The position numbers were made by a program, and so were the translations under genes. Of a stretch of 64,000 nt of DNA, positions 1 through 9,990 are shown piece after piece. The notes under the pieces were generated by a model. The model had not been told where the DNA came from, searched no databases, and saw only the letters and a list, made by a program, of their open reading frames with translations. The stretch's first letter is position 1. The number at the start of each line of letters is the position of its first letter. The DNA comes from Sarcomyxa edulis (lineage: Eukaryota; Basidiomycota; Agaricomycetes; Agaricales; Mycenaceae), in assembly GCA_009761415.1 (NCBI GenBank), contig QUOL01000007.1, forward strand, positions 682,001 to 746,000. The letters run 5' to 3'.

Positions 1-250
1 CTGCTCTCAAGAATGGGAACGGTCGTGTCGACTGAAATCGGTTCATCGTATCAAGTTGAAACGCGATCGGCAACCAACAGTTCTCACCATCTAGATGCTC
101 TCCCATTTCTACATCCATGTCCTTCCCTAACACAGGTTCTGAGAACGTCCCAAGAAGGCCATTTGGCGTGAATGACGCGAATGACAGCCCTTCGTTGCTG
201 ATGGTGGGATTTGGTTGGCCTAGCAGGCCATTCGGAACAAAAGTAGCCAT
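1..250 (-). CDS. Hypothetical protein, 5' part only, cut by window edge
   Basis: An ATG at 250 opens a minus-strand frame starting MATFVPNGLLGQPNPT. It runs to about 88, where a GTGAGA donor follows. An acceptor ending TTTCAG lies near 32, and the frame then reads VDTTVPILES up to the window edge. The short phrase PNGLLG occurs twice in the first 40 residues (FVPNGLLGQ and FTPNGLLGT), after which the chain turns acidic. I do not recognise a family. The start is the first ATG in an open frame, and most of the gene lies outside the window. Confidence 0.45.
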   Translation of the reverse strand, partial: MATFVPNGLLGQPNPTISNEGLSFASFTPNGLLGTFSEPVLGKDMDVEMGEHLDGENCWLPIAFQLDTMNRFQSTRPFPFLRA

Positions 251-843
251 CCGTTTGCGTCTGAGATAAGAGAATGTAGCTCTACAACGAGCGAGAGAGG
301 TCTTACAACGATACTTCGGAGATGCTGGCGAAGTCGTGGGTTCTGATGATGAGTTTTTCAGAGTTCCGGTCACAGCACACGCTGTGACGCATCCAGGTCA
401 CGGCTTTCATTTTTACATCAGCAAAAGCGGGAAAACCGGATAAGATATTGCAAGGCCTTGCAAGCGGCGTAAGTTCCACAATCTAAGGTAAGCTACCTCA
501 GCCTTGCGAAAAATTCACCGGGCCTTTTAATACAACTATTGGAATTGCTAATGTCCATCTGCCTGGTCAAGTTCCACAGGCCTTTGCTCTCTTGCCAATC
601 GGTGTCTGGCTTCTGGCACCATGCATTCCCTTATATTACAACTATTTGGTTTACCAATATCCGCCAGACTTTCACACAAGAAAGGATTTAGAATGGGGTT
701 TCGGCCATTTTGTTGGCTCGATTTTTTTGGATCTCACTGAAACCTCGAAAGATAGTAGAGATAGATTTCATTGAAATCATTTACAGCAAGTACAGAATGA
801 AACGCGAATACATAGGAATAAGTTAAACAGGTACCGAGGGTGG
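251..843. other. Intergenic, no gene seen
   Basis: This 0.6 kb lies upstream of the edge-cut minus-strand gene and downstream of the DUF6698 gene. A 60-codon open frame at 592-774 has no ATG start, no splice partners and no recognisable motif, so I treat it as chance. I see no repeat or RNA gene. Confidence 0.5.
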
Positions 844-2400
844 TCAGGCTTCAGTCAACGCAGCTCGTTTTGCAGCGCGTTGTGCCTTCAATCGGTCGAA
901 ATTGCTGAGGGCTGGGGTTTCGTCGTCATCTGAAGGTGGCCTGTCACTTCCACTGCCAACGAGTGTCCCGAAAACCTCACTATAAGATTGAGAAAGTCAA
1001 CGAGTGAAGACAAGCATGGTCATTGGACTCACTAGTTGAAGTGTTCCAATAGTTCTTTTCCAGCGTTGTCGTCGAAAAGCTCGACAATGTTCCAATAGAA
1101 CACGGAGTAGTCAAATTTGCCATCGATTCGGCTCCATTCGGGTGCTGAAGACAACGCGAATCGGGTCTGTTGATCGTGTTAGCTCCATACATAGAAACAA
1201 CGATGCTACGTACCTGTATAGCGACGTAGGCAATAGCTCGAGGCGTCATTTCCGTCATTCCGTTGATGGCCGCATTTCCACTGCGACCGCGGTGGTAGCC
1301 AGGTGCCTTGAGGGCGGCGACGGGGCCGGCAAAGATGTGTTTAGCAACCTACAAGAGAACAGTGTCAAGATTGAAGAGAACACAAATGAAGACACTCACC
1401 CGAGTCATCAGATGTCCACGGAGGATGCCATTCTCAAGATCGTTCTCGTCGTACTCTTGATCATCTGGGTACAGGAACCGTGGGAATAGCTCGCTGGTGA
1501 CAGGTTTTCGACCGCATTGTATGTCTGCATAGGTACTGCATGCAGCTGATGAGAGAATGAAAGACAGAGGATTGGATGCATACCTATCAGTGGCGGGATA
1601 CTCGAGAGGGCATAGGAGTGCGGCCGTGACAGGATGCGACCAACCACGGCCGATCTTTTCGCCAGGAGAGATTGGCGGGTCAAGAGCTTCTGTTGTGTCG
1701 AATAACAAGTACTGAGTGATAGCCTTCTTCACACTGGATGTATCGTCACATCGGCTGTGTTCAACACCTTTTCCGATCTATAAATGGTATAAACTGATGT
1801 ATATCATTGAGTTTTGTCAACTCACCTGTCGCGAAATAGTGTTGCGAAGTCCACGTTGGTCTGCAATGCCGACCATTCGCTCACGGAACCCAGGAATTAC
1901 AGACCATAAGATGGCCCAACTGGCAGATAGCCGCGAGGAGCTGGAAATGAAGTTTCGAAGGTCAGGATAAAGATAAACAACAACAAAAAAGAACTACTTG
2001 ACGGTCTCTTCCTGTTCCTCATCATCAGAATCGATTGTCTCGAGCATGATACCATGCTGTACAATGGTGTCAATCTTGGTGAATCCGGGGTCGCATATAC
2101 GGTTAATGTGCCGCCCGTAACTGTCATAGTCTGTCTTAGCTTTTTTGAGAACAGATGGGCTGGAGTTTTGGACTGAGTCATCAGCAGGATGATCGCCTTC
2201 CGTTCTGAGTAAAACCATCGTTAGAGTCAGCACTCGAAGGATTGTGGACTTTACCTCAATCGCTTTTGGGACCCAGGTCCATTGAGGGCTGAAGCGAAGA
2301 TATTCTGCATGATGTCTTGTAAGACTTGAGCCTGTATAGGAGTCATATCTGAGTTGCCAGGAGGTGAAGGATGTGGAGTAGGTGTTGACGGAGGTGCCAT
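844..2400 (-). CDS. DUF6698 family protein
   Basis: Six or more exons on the minus strand give a protein of roughly 330-340 residues. The N-terminus (MAPPSTPTPHPSPPG) is proline-rich. A middle part contains HINRICDPGFTKID. The C-terminal half contains AKHIFAGPVAALKAP, then NAAINGMTEMTPRAIAY and TRFALSSAPEWSRIDG, then FYWNIVELFDDNAGK. This order (a RHIF/G-P block, a 'T..SIAYVA.QVRFALSS' block, an FYxxxVELFDD block) is what I know from DUF6698 proteins, which are abundant in Agaricomycetes and have no established function. The acidic C-terminus ends in KAQRAAKRAALTEA. An upstream in-frame Met at 2436 exists; 2400 is preferred because it opens the Pro-rich start. The exon joins VAIQ|TRFALSS and HFN|YEVFG use clean GT..AG signals. 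Family call is fairly firm; role unknown. Confidence 0.75.
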
Positions 2401-2589
2401 GACGAAGAAGAAGGTGGATGGAAAAGAAAGACCCAAGTTTTTTTCGAGTTTTTTTTTGGGGTGATCAGGTGGTCGTGTTTAGAAGTCCGACACTCTCCGA
2501 CCAAACCCCAGCAACATGGATTTCAGCATCGGACGTCCAGGCACCTCTGAAATTTGTACTGGGGTCATCCGAGTCAATGAACGTGAACC

Positions 2590-3608
2590 ATGAATATTCC
2601 TAGCATCTACTTTGCTCGAACGCGACACACCAATGGAACGCAAGGAAGCAGTGATGAGTATCACTTGCCGGTATGTCCCTCTCTTTTGCTGATGATCGAT
2701 GCTCACCAGCCTCAAAAAAAAAGGATATCACACCTTCTCCACAGCGAGAGAACAGCATTGAGCCTCCAGATAGTCCGTCACCCAAAAGTAGAACCTACGA
2801 CTTCGAGAGAAGCACACAGGTACCTTGATCACGGTCTCTCTTTTGTCACTCGCTCTTTTCTGACAGTCCGAATCCAAAGACAACTTCAACAGCTCGCGAT
2901 CCACCTGTTCGACCATCCTTGATCTACAAATATACAAATCCTGTATCATACGATGATTTAAATACGTTGACGACACGTCAAGTGCTTATTGAAAAATGGC
3001 ACGAATTCATCGATGTTCGTATTTTGTTGAATCTTTGATTGGTATGTTCACTGACTTCTCTTCGACAGTCTACTGGAACTCATGCTTTATACATGCGCGT
3101 CTGGCTACCAGATAATATCGGAGTTCCTTTCGTTGACCAGATCAGCCCTGAAATTATCCGGACAAATTGGGTATCCAAGTCAGAATCGGACAAACCACCT
3201 CCTTGGGTACTATGGACTTCAACGCAAAGATTCTGGTATATCCGGGCTCGTGAAACAGCTGTACGGAAATTCACTCATCTGGCACGAAAAGATTTCAACA
3301 TGCTACAGGTAATTTTTGTTTCTGTTTATGTTGGATTTTGTGTCGCTAAGTCACTAAATCTACTTTCAAGGCCAACAGAATATTGAGCTGGGCCCGCAAG
3401 ATTTCAGTACGTGGTGTCATATACATGTTTCCCATTTTGAGTGCTATTAATTCAGATATTTCACTACAGCTGGATCCTCATGCTTCGACCTGCAGTGATG
3501 AGCCATCACGCTTTATTTGGCATCCCATTACTCCCTCGCGGAAGCCTTCTCCTGCATCTACCCGCCTACACGCAAACCGAATCCTGCCCTCCTATTTTTG
3601 ATACATAA
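2590..3608 (+). CDS. Orphan protein, six-exon model
   Basis: Splicing six exons gives one open frame of about 230-240 residues from ATG 2590 to TAA 3606-3608. Readable blocks are SLIYKYTNPVSYDDLNT, VLIEKWHEFID, THALYMRVWLPDNIGVP, PWVLWTSTQRFWYIR and, after a short exon, FHYSWILMLRPAVMSHH. Joins: 2670|2710, GCACAC|AG..AGT near 2819/2868, FID|STG near 3012/3069, LQ|AN near 3308/3371, and KIS|IFH near 3408/3456. Each uses GT..AG and keeps frame, which argues for a real gene. It is rich in Trp and Tyr, and no catalytic motif or transmembrane span is clear. It starts 190 bases from the DUF6698 start (divergent) and ends 205 bases before the transposase start. It may be host or element cargo. I do not recognise the family. 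Confidence 0.5.
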
Positions 3609-3689
3609 TTTCAATCAGTGTACGACAAAACTTGGACTTGGCAATAATATTCTTATTTTCGATCCCACGTGTCTAATCATTAGCGAATC

Positions 3690-3755
3690 AACCCTTTTTT
3701 TCTCCTTTCCTCTCCTTTCCCCTTTTCTGTCTTTCTTCTCGCCCTCATCTGCGTT
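3690..3755 (+). promoter_or_regulatory. Pyrimidine-rich promoter tract
   Basis: An almost pure C/T run ending about 55 bases before the transposase ATG. CT-rich tracts just upstream of the start are common in filamentous-fungal promoters without a TATA box. It is the only promoter-like signal seen before the transposase gene. Confidence 0.4.
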
Positions 3756-3812
3756 CTCAACCTCTTCGGTGGACGGAGCACCATGCACCATATTCTGGTG
3801 TTATTGCTCATT

Positions 3813-6800
3813 ATGGCTACTTTTATGTGTCCTCCACCTTGCGACCGTCGATTCGAGTCCACCAAGAACCTCGCTATCCATCAAGCGAAATGCCCCATCT
3901 ATCTCCGAGACGATCCGTCCTTAGCCAATTTGGCGGATCGTTTTGCGGCTAAAAAAGCGCAGCGAAAACTCAAGCGACAAAGAGTCGAAATCCCAAAATC
4001 TCCCGCAGCCTCTACGTCTGCTCAAACTACAAGCGATAGGGACCCTCCAGGTGATATAGAGGTATGTCAATCTCTCGAGATTCCGAACGTGGCACTCACA
4101 TCTATATAGGTGGATTTTAACATGGATTTCGAAGATAATCAGACATCTACTAGCCCTCCCCAAGTTGAAACACCGGCGGAAGCACCACCTGTTGTTGAAC
4201 TTTCTACTACAGGACGTCCAGTCCGCACTAAACGGCCAACATGGAAGCTTTTACAGAATCTTCCTCAGGCTCCCGTTCCTTGTTCAGAGCCAGCCGTAGT
4301 GCCACCGGTCGAAGACGAGCCTAACGACTCTAATTCCGGAACAACCCCTTTCATCTGGCAAGGAATTCGCACGGCTCGCAACTGCTTTGGCCTTTTCCGT
4401 GAATATCCATCATATCCAACATACAATCCAGACGCCACGCTATCATCAAACGACATGCATATCACTAATTCACGGAACGTCCCTACCACCGAGTCTGCTC
4501 CTCCGACTTCTGATGAAAGCTCCTCCTTCTCTTATTCATTTCAGAACTCGACTATTGGCGGTCTCGTGAGCTGGTTATGGACCGGCTCTGCTACAAAGTC
4601 AATTGAGGAGATGGAAAAGCTTGTCGATTTCATGCAGTCGGATGACTTCAAGAAAGAGGACCTCATGGGGTTCAATATTCGCAAAGAGACAGCTCAATTT
4701 GATGCATCTCTGGCTCCTGATGCAGATAACCCTCTGGCAGCAAAGGATGGGTGGGAAGAAGACCCTGTCGATATCGAAGTTCCCGACGGTAAATCACACG
4801 AGGACGATCCCGATTTCACTCCCAACATATTTTCTGTTCCTGGTCTCTTTCATCGCTCACTTGTTGAAGTCATACGGACCGCTGTAACTGATGCCGGTGC
4901 ACGCTGCTTTCATTATACTCCCTTCAAACAGTTTTGGCAGCCTGATCCCGACGTACCACCTCAACGAGTTTACGATGAGATATATTCTTCAGACGCAATG
5001 ATCGAGGAGCATGTCAAGTTGCAAGGACAACCTCCAGAGCCTGGCTGTACCCTTGAACGAGTCATTCTCGCAATGATGGTATGGTCGGATTCCACCCACT
5101 TGGCAAATTTCGGTAGTGCATCGCTTTGGCCAATCTATCTTTTTTTTGGCAATCAGTCCAAATGGCTCCGTGGTAAACCACGAGCGGGTGCTTGTCATCA
5201 TGTCGCATATATGCCTAAGGTAAGTCTTCAAGCTTCAAGTTCCTAACACTTTATTTTCTAACTTCTGCCTCAGCTTCCAGATGCGTTCCACGATTATGTC
5301 AAAGATTTGACAGGTGAAGGTCCCACCGCCGACTTATTAAGTCACTGCCGCCGGGAACTCATGCACGGGGTCTGGCGCTACCTACTAGACGAAGAATTCA
5401 TGGATGCTGTCGAACACGGCATAGTCATAGTCTGTGAGGATGGAGTATCACGGCGTTTCTATCCTCGTTTGTTTACTTATTCGGCCGACTACCCAGAGAA
5501 GTAAATCTTCTGTTATCTCCTCAGTCGCTTTTGTACTAACATCATTGAACTAGAATCCTTCTGGCTACTGTTCGCAACCTAGGATCCTGCCCATGTCCGC
5601 GATGCCTCATTTCCAAGGCGCAAATCCCAGAATTAGGAACAAACAACGACGATAAGCGCAGAACACAACACGCTCGAGTAGACAGTGAACACCGACAAAA
5701 TAGAATTACCTTGGTACGCGACTGGATCTATCGCAAGGCGTTTGGCGTCAAAAGTGCAGCTGTAGAACGTGTCTTGTCAACTGAGTCCTGGGTTCCAACA
5801 GTCGTAAGTTCTTTCCCACAATCAATACAGTATCGACTAATAGTTATCACATCAGAATGCCTTCTCCGAACGGTTCTTCAAGTATGGCTTCAAACCGTTC
5901 CGCATGCTCGTGCCAGACTTCATGCACGAGTTTGAACTCGGAGTCTGGAAATCCGTATTCACTCATCTTATACGTATGCTTGTTGCGCAAGGTGGCACGG
6001 CAGTTCAAGAGCTAAATACAAGGTACGTTATCTTTTTCATGATATTATATGGACAGGCGAGTTACTGATTGATTTCACAGATATCGTCAAATTCCAACCT
6101 TTGGCCGAGCTACTATCCGTCGATTTACCGATAACACGTCAGCTATGAAGAAGCTTGCAGCTCGGAACTTTGAGGATATGCTGCAGGTGCGTCCACGATC
6201 TCAGATACTACTCTCGGTGCTCAATATTATCCATTGCAGTGCGCTATTCCCGTCTTCGAAGGATTATCTGAGTCTCCACACAACGAGGCCATACTCGATC
6301 TCCTCTTTACTCTTGCTGAATGGCACACTCTTGCCAAGTTGCGCCTACACACAGATACAACGGTCACATCTCTTCGACAATCAACAAGGGACTTAGGCAG
6401 ACAACTACGTCGTTTCAAGAGCTACACCTGCAGCTTCTTCAACACCAAGGAGTTACCGAAGGAGGAAGCTGCGCGAGGTCGCCGTCAAGCCAAGAAAGCA
6501 GCTGCCGCCGGGACCGCTCAATCTCAACCAATCAAAACGTCGATGAAGACAAAGGTATTTAGTCTCCTCACGTACAAGTTGCATGCGCTTGGCGACTATG
6601 TAAGTACCATCCTGTTTTATGGCTCTACGGATTCCTATTCTACTCAACCGGTTCGTGCCTACTTATTTAATTCCATCTCCTGTATCTTGACTGATCCTCT
6701 ATCCGACAGGGTGAATTGGAACATCGTCGCGTGAAGCGATTCTATGCTCGTACAAACAAAAACCGAGCTGTTCGACAGATGACACGGTTGGAACGGCGCG

Positions 6801-8022
6801 ACTACGTCCTGCGTCGTCTTCACGCAAAACGGCTCCGGCGCACAGTCACTCCTGTACCTGATCCACAAGGTAGACACAAGAAATTCAAGGCCAGCAGTCG
6901 GGTGGACTTTGCTGAATCGGAGGCTCTTCCATATACACCTCCAGAGCAGCATCATCATATATCTCCCTCGCGAAACTTTCCCACCAACATCACTACTTTC
7001 CTGCAGGACAATGGTGGCGATCCCGCACTGGAGGTTCGACCATTTATTTCATTATGGTTGTGACCATAGACTGAATGTGTTTTCTAGAACTTTCGACCAA
7101 AGCTTGAAGAACATCTCCTGAGCCGGCTCCTCCATCCTGACTGGTCCGGCGATGGGAAGGAGTTTACACCTGAACAACTCAGCAAACTCCTCATTGTAAA
7201 CAACCGAATCTACCGTCACAAAGTCCTTCGTGTGAACTACACTACATATGATGTTCGACTAGGCCAAGACTCGATGAACCCGCGGACTCACGCAGACATC
7301 ATGGTACTATCTCGCGACGATGAAGGTCATCCCTTTGCATATGCTCGAATTCTCGGAGTTTTCCATGCCGACGTTGTCCATAATGTCGCAGGAGCTAGTC
7401 CCGTACCTACGACAATCCAATTCCTCTGGGTCCGTTGGTTCCGTCGTGATCTTACCTTCAAGGCTGGCTTCAAACGCAAGAGATTGCACCGTCTCGAGTT
7501 TCTTCCAGCCACTGATCCCGGAGCGTTCGGTTTTTTGGACCCTGATGAAGTCATTCGAGGATCGCATCTCATACCGGCATTCCACTACGGAGGTACTGAG
7601 GATTATCTCGGACCATCTATCGCACGCTCAGATGACGAAGTCGACGACTGGCTTTATCACTATGTGGATATGTACGCAATTTTCTCTAAAGTCCAGTCTT
7701 TGTCTTCATAACACCCCTGATAATGAATTTCTCCAGCTTTGTCGATAGAGATATGTACATGCGCTACGCTGGAGGGGGAGTAGGTCATTACCACGTTGCC
7801 ATACCACTTGAGGAGCCTGAACCCGAGGATGCGGAGGACACCACAGGTAGAGGAGGTGACGAGGAGGAGGATGACGACGATGACGACGAGGAAGAGGAAG
7901 AGGAAGAGGAAGAGGAAGAGGAAGAGGAAGATGGTGAGGAGGAGGAGCTAGGACCTGAAGACGGGGAAGAGGGTTCCGGTGACGACGAGGATGTTGAGGC
8001 TGAGGGTTACGCACCGTTGTAA
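3813..8022 (+). CDS. Plavaka-type DNA transposase, apparently intact
   Basis: About ten exons splice into one open frame of roughly 1,240 residues. The N-terminus has a C2H2-like finger (CPPPCDRRFESTKNLAIH...C). A long spacer follows, then the Plavaka core: PEPGCTLERVILAMMVWSD, THLANFGSASLWPIYLFFG, CPCPRCLISKAQIPELG, VPDFMHEFELGVWKSV, CAIPVFEGLSESPH, LLFTLAEWHTLAKLRLHT and GDYVSTILFYGSTDSYST. The Asp of PDFMHE and the Glu of AEWH are likely catalytic acids of the RNase-H fold (inference from the family). A GELEHR..K block and an FVDRDMYMRY..GG block precede an acidic Glu/Asp tail. ATG 3813 is preferred over 3783, which would add a greasy leader. No stop or frameshift interrupts the model. Known biology: Plavaka elements are CACTA-related cut-and-paste transposons of mushroom genomes. 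Confidence 0.88.
3813..8022 (+). mobile_element. Plavaka element, coding part; ends not located
   Basis: The intact transposase gene implies a DNA transposon here. I compared flanks by eye for CACT(A/G)-type inverted ends. A TAGTG at about 8306 and a CACTA at about 3357 exist, but their flanking bases do not match, so the terminal repeats and target-site duplication remain undefined. The element must extend beyond the coding part on both sides. Confidence 0.6.
7861..7931 (+). repeat. GAG/GAA/GAC simple repeat inside transposase gene
   Basis: A purine-only tract, ending in about seven GAGGAA units, encodes the Asp/Glu-rich tail of the transposase. It stays in frame and lies in the last exon. 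Such tracts vary in length by slippage. Confidence 0.85.
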
Positions 8023-9990
8023 AAATTGTAGACCTGTATATATATTAAAAAAAACTTCTCAAATGAAGATAGGACCTTTCTTTGGAAGACAGGCTCGATA
8101 GTAAACGATACCTTGAGTCGAGATGGTTTTTCATCCCAATAAGGTTGCGGCTGCAGGCGTAGCTCCTTCCTTTCAAGGACTGTGACCGGCAGCCTGATGA
8201 TAACCTTACACGATGCTAAAATGCAGCCCACAACTTATAGGGAATTAACAGTATGATATAACATTTCACATTTCCTATAGTCCTGGCTACAATATTGTAT
8301 GGCCATGTAGTGAGAATACAATGCCTGACCAGGAGGACCAGGCTGGTGACGGACTTACAAGCGTCACATGGTCACGCCAGGATTCCCCGGTTTTGCTGAT
8401 GTACTATCACGGTTGTCGACGGTCGTTGTCCTTATCTTTCACTTACTTACCACCAATATTCACCGCCGTCTTCTTGGACCATCTTGTCTTCGTCCAAGCC
8501 GAATATATCCACGCCTCTAGTCCGATGTCAAAATCTATGCATCTTACCCAAGTCTCCTGTGCAAATTTCAAGTCGACGCAAGCTCACGGAAATGCCCTTC
8601 AAGACATTGTTCCTATGTATTATTCGTGTATGTGGATATGATGCGAAGACTGTTGGGAACTAGCAGATGGTTGAGTTCGATGCTCGAGTGGGAATGCTTG
8701 CGCTGCTTTAACCAGAAGAAAGGACACGTAGTGATGGGATGGAGGGCAATTGTACGTGTTTCTCTTTATTGTTCCTTTGTAGGTCCTAATACTCGTCCAC
8801 CAAGCTTGCCCTGGAACCATTTGCGTGAAGGAAACGACACTGAAAGCTCGTGCAAAGCTTTCCTACTCCCTCCCAGCGTTGAGTTCTCACTCTGTTCTGT
8901 CCCCGCTGCTACAGAAGGCTCAATGGTGACTACTGTCTGATACTCCTCTCTGGTATCTCGCGTCGCTACAGATGAACTACCACAACGCCGCGAACGCGGA
9001 AGATTCTCTGGACCGCTAGTAGGAGGAACGGGTCTTCCTGATGACAACCAACTCTTGCTCTTTTGTATCCCCGTCTCATTACAACACAGCTCTGTCGTCA
9101 ATGCCATTATGATCCACGCTTTGCCCTACTTCTGAGAGCAAGAGAACTAAGATGGTAGCACTCGATTTTGTAGAACATTGTTCGGAACATACGAAGAGCT
9201 ATTTCAATTTTCTTTTCAATTTGGTTTTTTCGCTAATCTTATCTACACCGCTTCCCCGCTTCTTTGTGCTTGTCATACTTACCGCGATACCGTTTCCACC
9301 CTCGAAATTCCCCTCAGGGACCATGCAAGCTCGTCTGTGGAAGAATGGCTCGGATCTCAGGTGAGACTGAAGGTATGTAGAGAGTCGTTTGAAACTGAGA
9401 AACTCGAAATGACATGAGCCATCTCGGACTTACTCCACAAACTAGGATGTAGAATGCTCCCCGAGCCAGGTTCTGATGTTGTCGATTCGTCTTGTCGAAG
9501 GATACAAGAGCTAACTATGAATTTGACGGAACGATGGCCAGCCTGCACTGGCAGCTTGGTCGCTGTTCATGTCGACGATCGAATTGGTTGATCGACGACG
9601 TCGACCGCCATAAAACCTCGCAACATCCTTACACTTGCGACCATGACTAGACTCTCTTCCCACCTCTTCAGATTCCCAATTGCTTCCTCTAACATATCAT
9701 CAACGTCAATGGCATGTCGAAATGGTTCCGACCCAGGAACCCAAAACGGGACTCCCACATCGGCAAAACAGTTCAAAAAAATAATAATCTGGCTTTTTCG
9801 ATCATGCGAGCAGCGGGCCTATGAATCATGACTAGGCAACCCATAATTTTCAATCGAATCTACAAGTTCCGGCCGTGCAGGATAACGGTGAACGTCGGTC
9901 TTCTCTTAAGTTGGTTCCTATCATCCTACCCATTACCCCGAAACTCACTTTCCAAGCGCCCCCTTCAGAAAGTCGCACGCCAATTCCACT
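8023..9990. other. Gene-poor stretch with coding fragments
   Basis: Two kilobases without a complete gene. It holds the F-box relic listed separately at 8686. A second coding-looking piece lies at about 9170-9360, with the phrase FGTYEELFQFSFQFGF; it ends at CAG|GTGAGA and could join 9447-9514 (DVECSPSQVLMLSIR, then TAA), but I found no 5' exon with an ATG. A 113-codon minus-strand frame (9107-8766) has no motif. The 3' end of the Plavaka element should also lie near the left side. Nothing else is supported. Confidence 0.5.
8686..8751 (+). pseudogene. Relic of F-box/zinc-finger family gene
   Basis: Twenty-two codons read EWECLRCFNQKKGHVVMGW followed by RAI, then a GTACGT donor. This matches block for block the segment VECLRCVHDKRGHLVMSW of the F-box gene at 43605-46061, including the CxxC pair, GHxVM and the donor position. 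No F-box or other family block is readable upstream or downstream, so this is a short leftover of a third copy. The phrase is long and specific enough to make chance unlikely. Confidence 0.65.

Noticed and set aside
7706..8014. Pro/Leu/Arg-rich minus-strand frame
   Set aside because: Antisense of the GAGGAA tract in the transposase gene.
8306..8310. TAGTG as a possible CACTA-type right end of the Plavaka element
   Set aside because: Its flank does not match the flank of the CACTA at about 3357, and no duplicated target bases were seen.
8766..9107. 113-codon minus-strand frame starting with ATG
   Set aside because: No motif, no splice signals, and it overlaps the end of the F-box relic region; likely chance.
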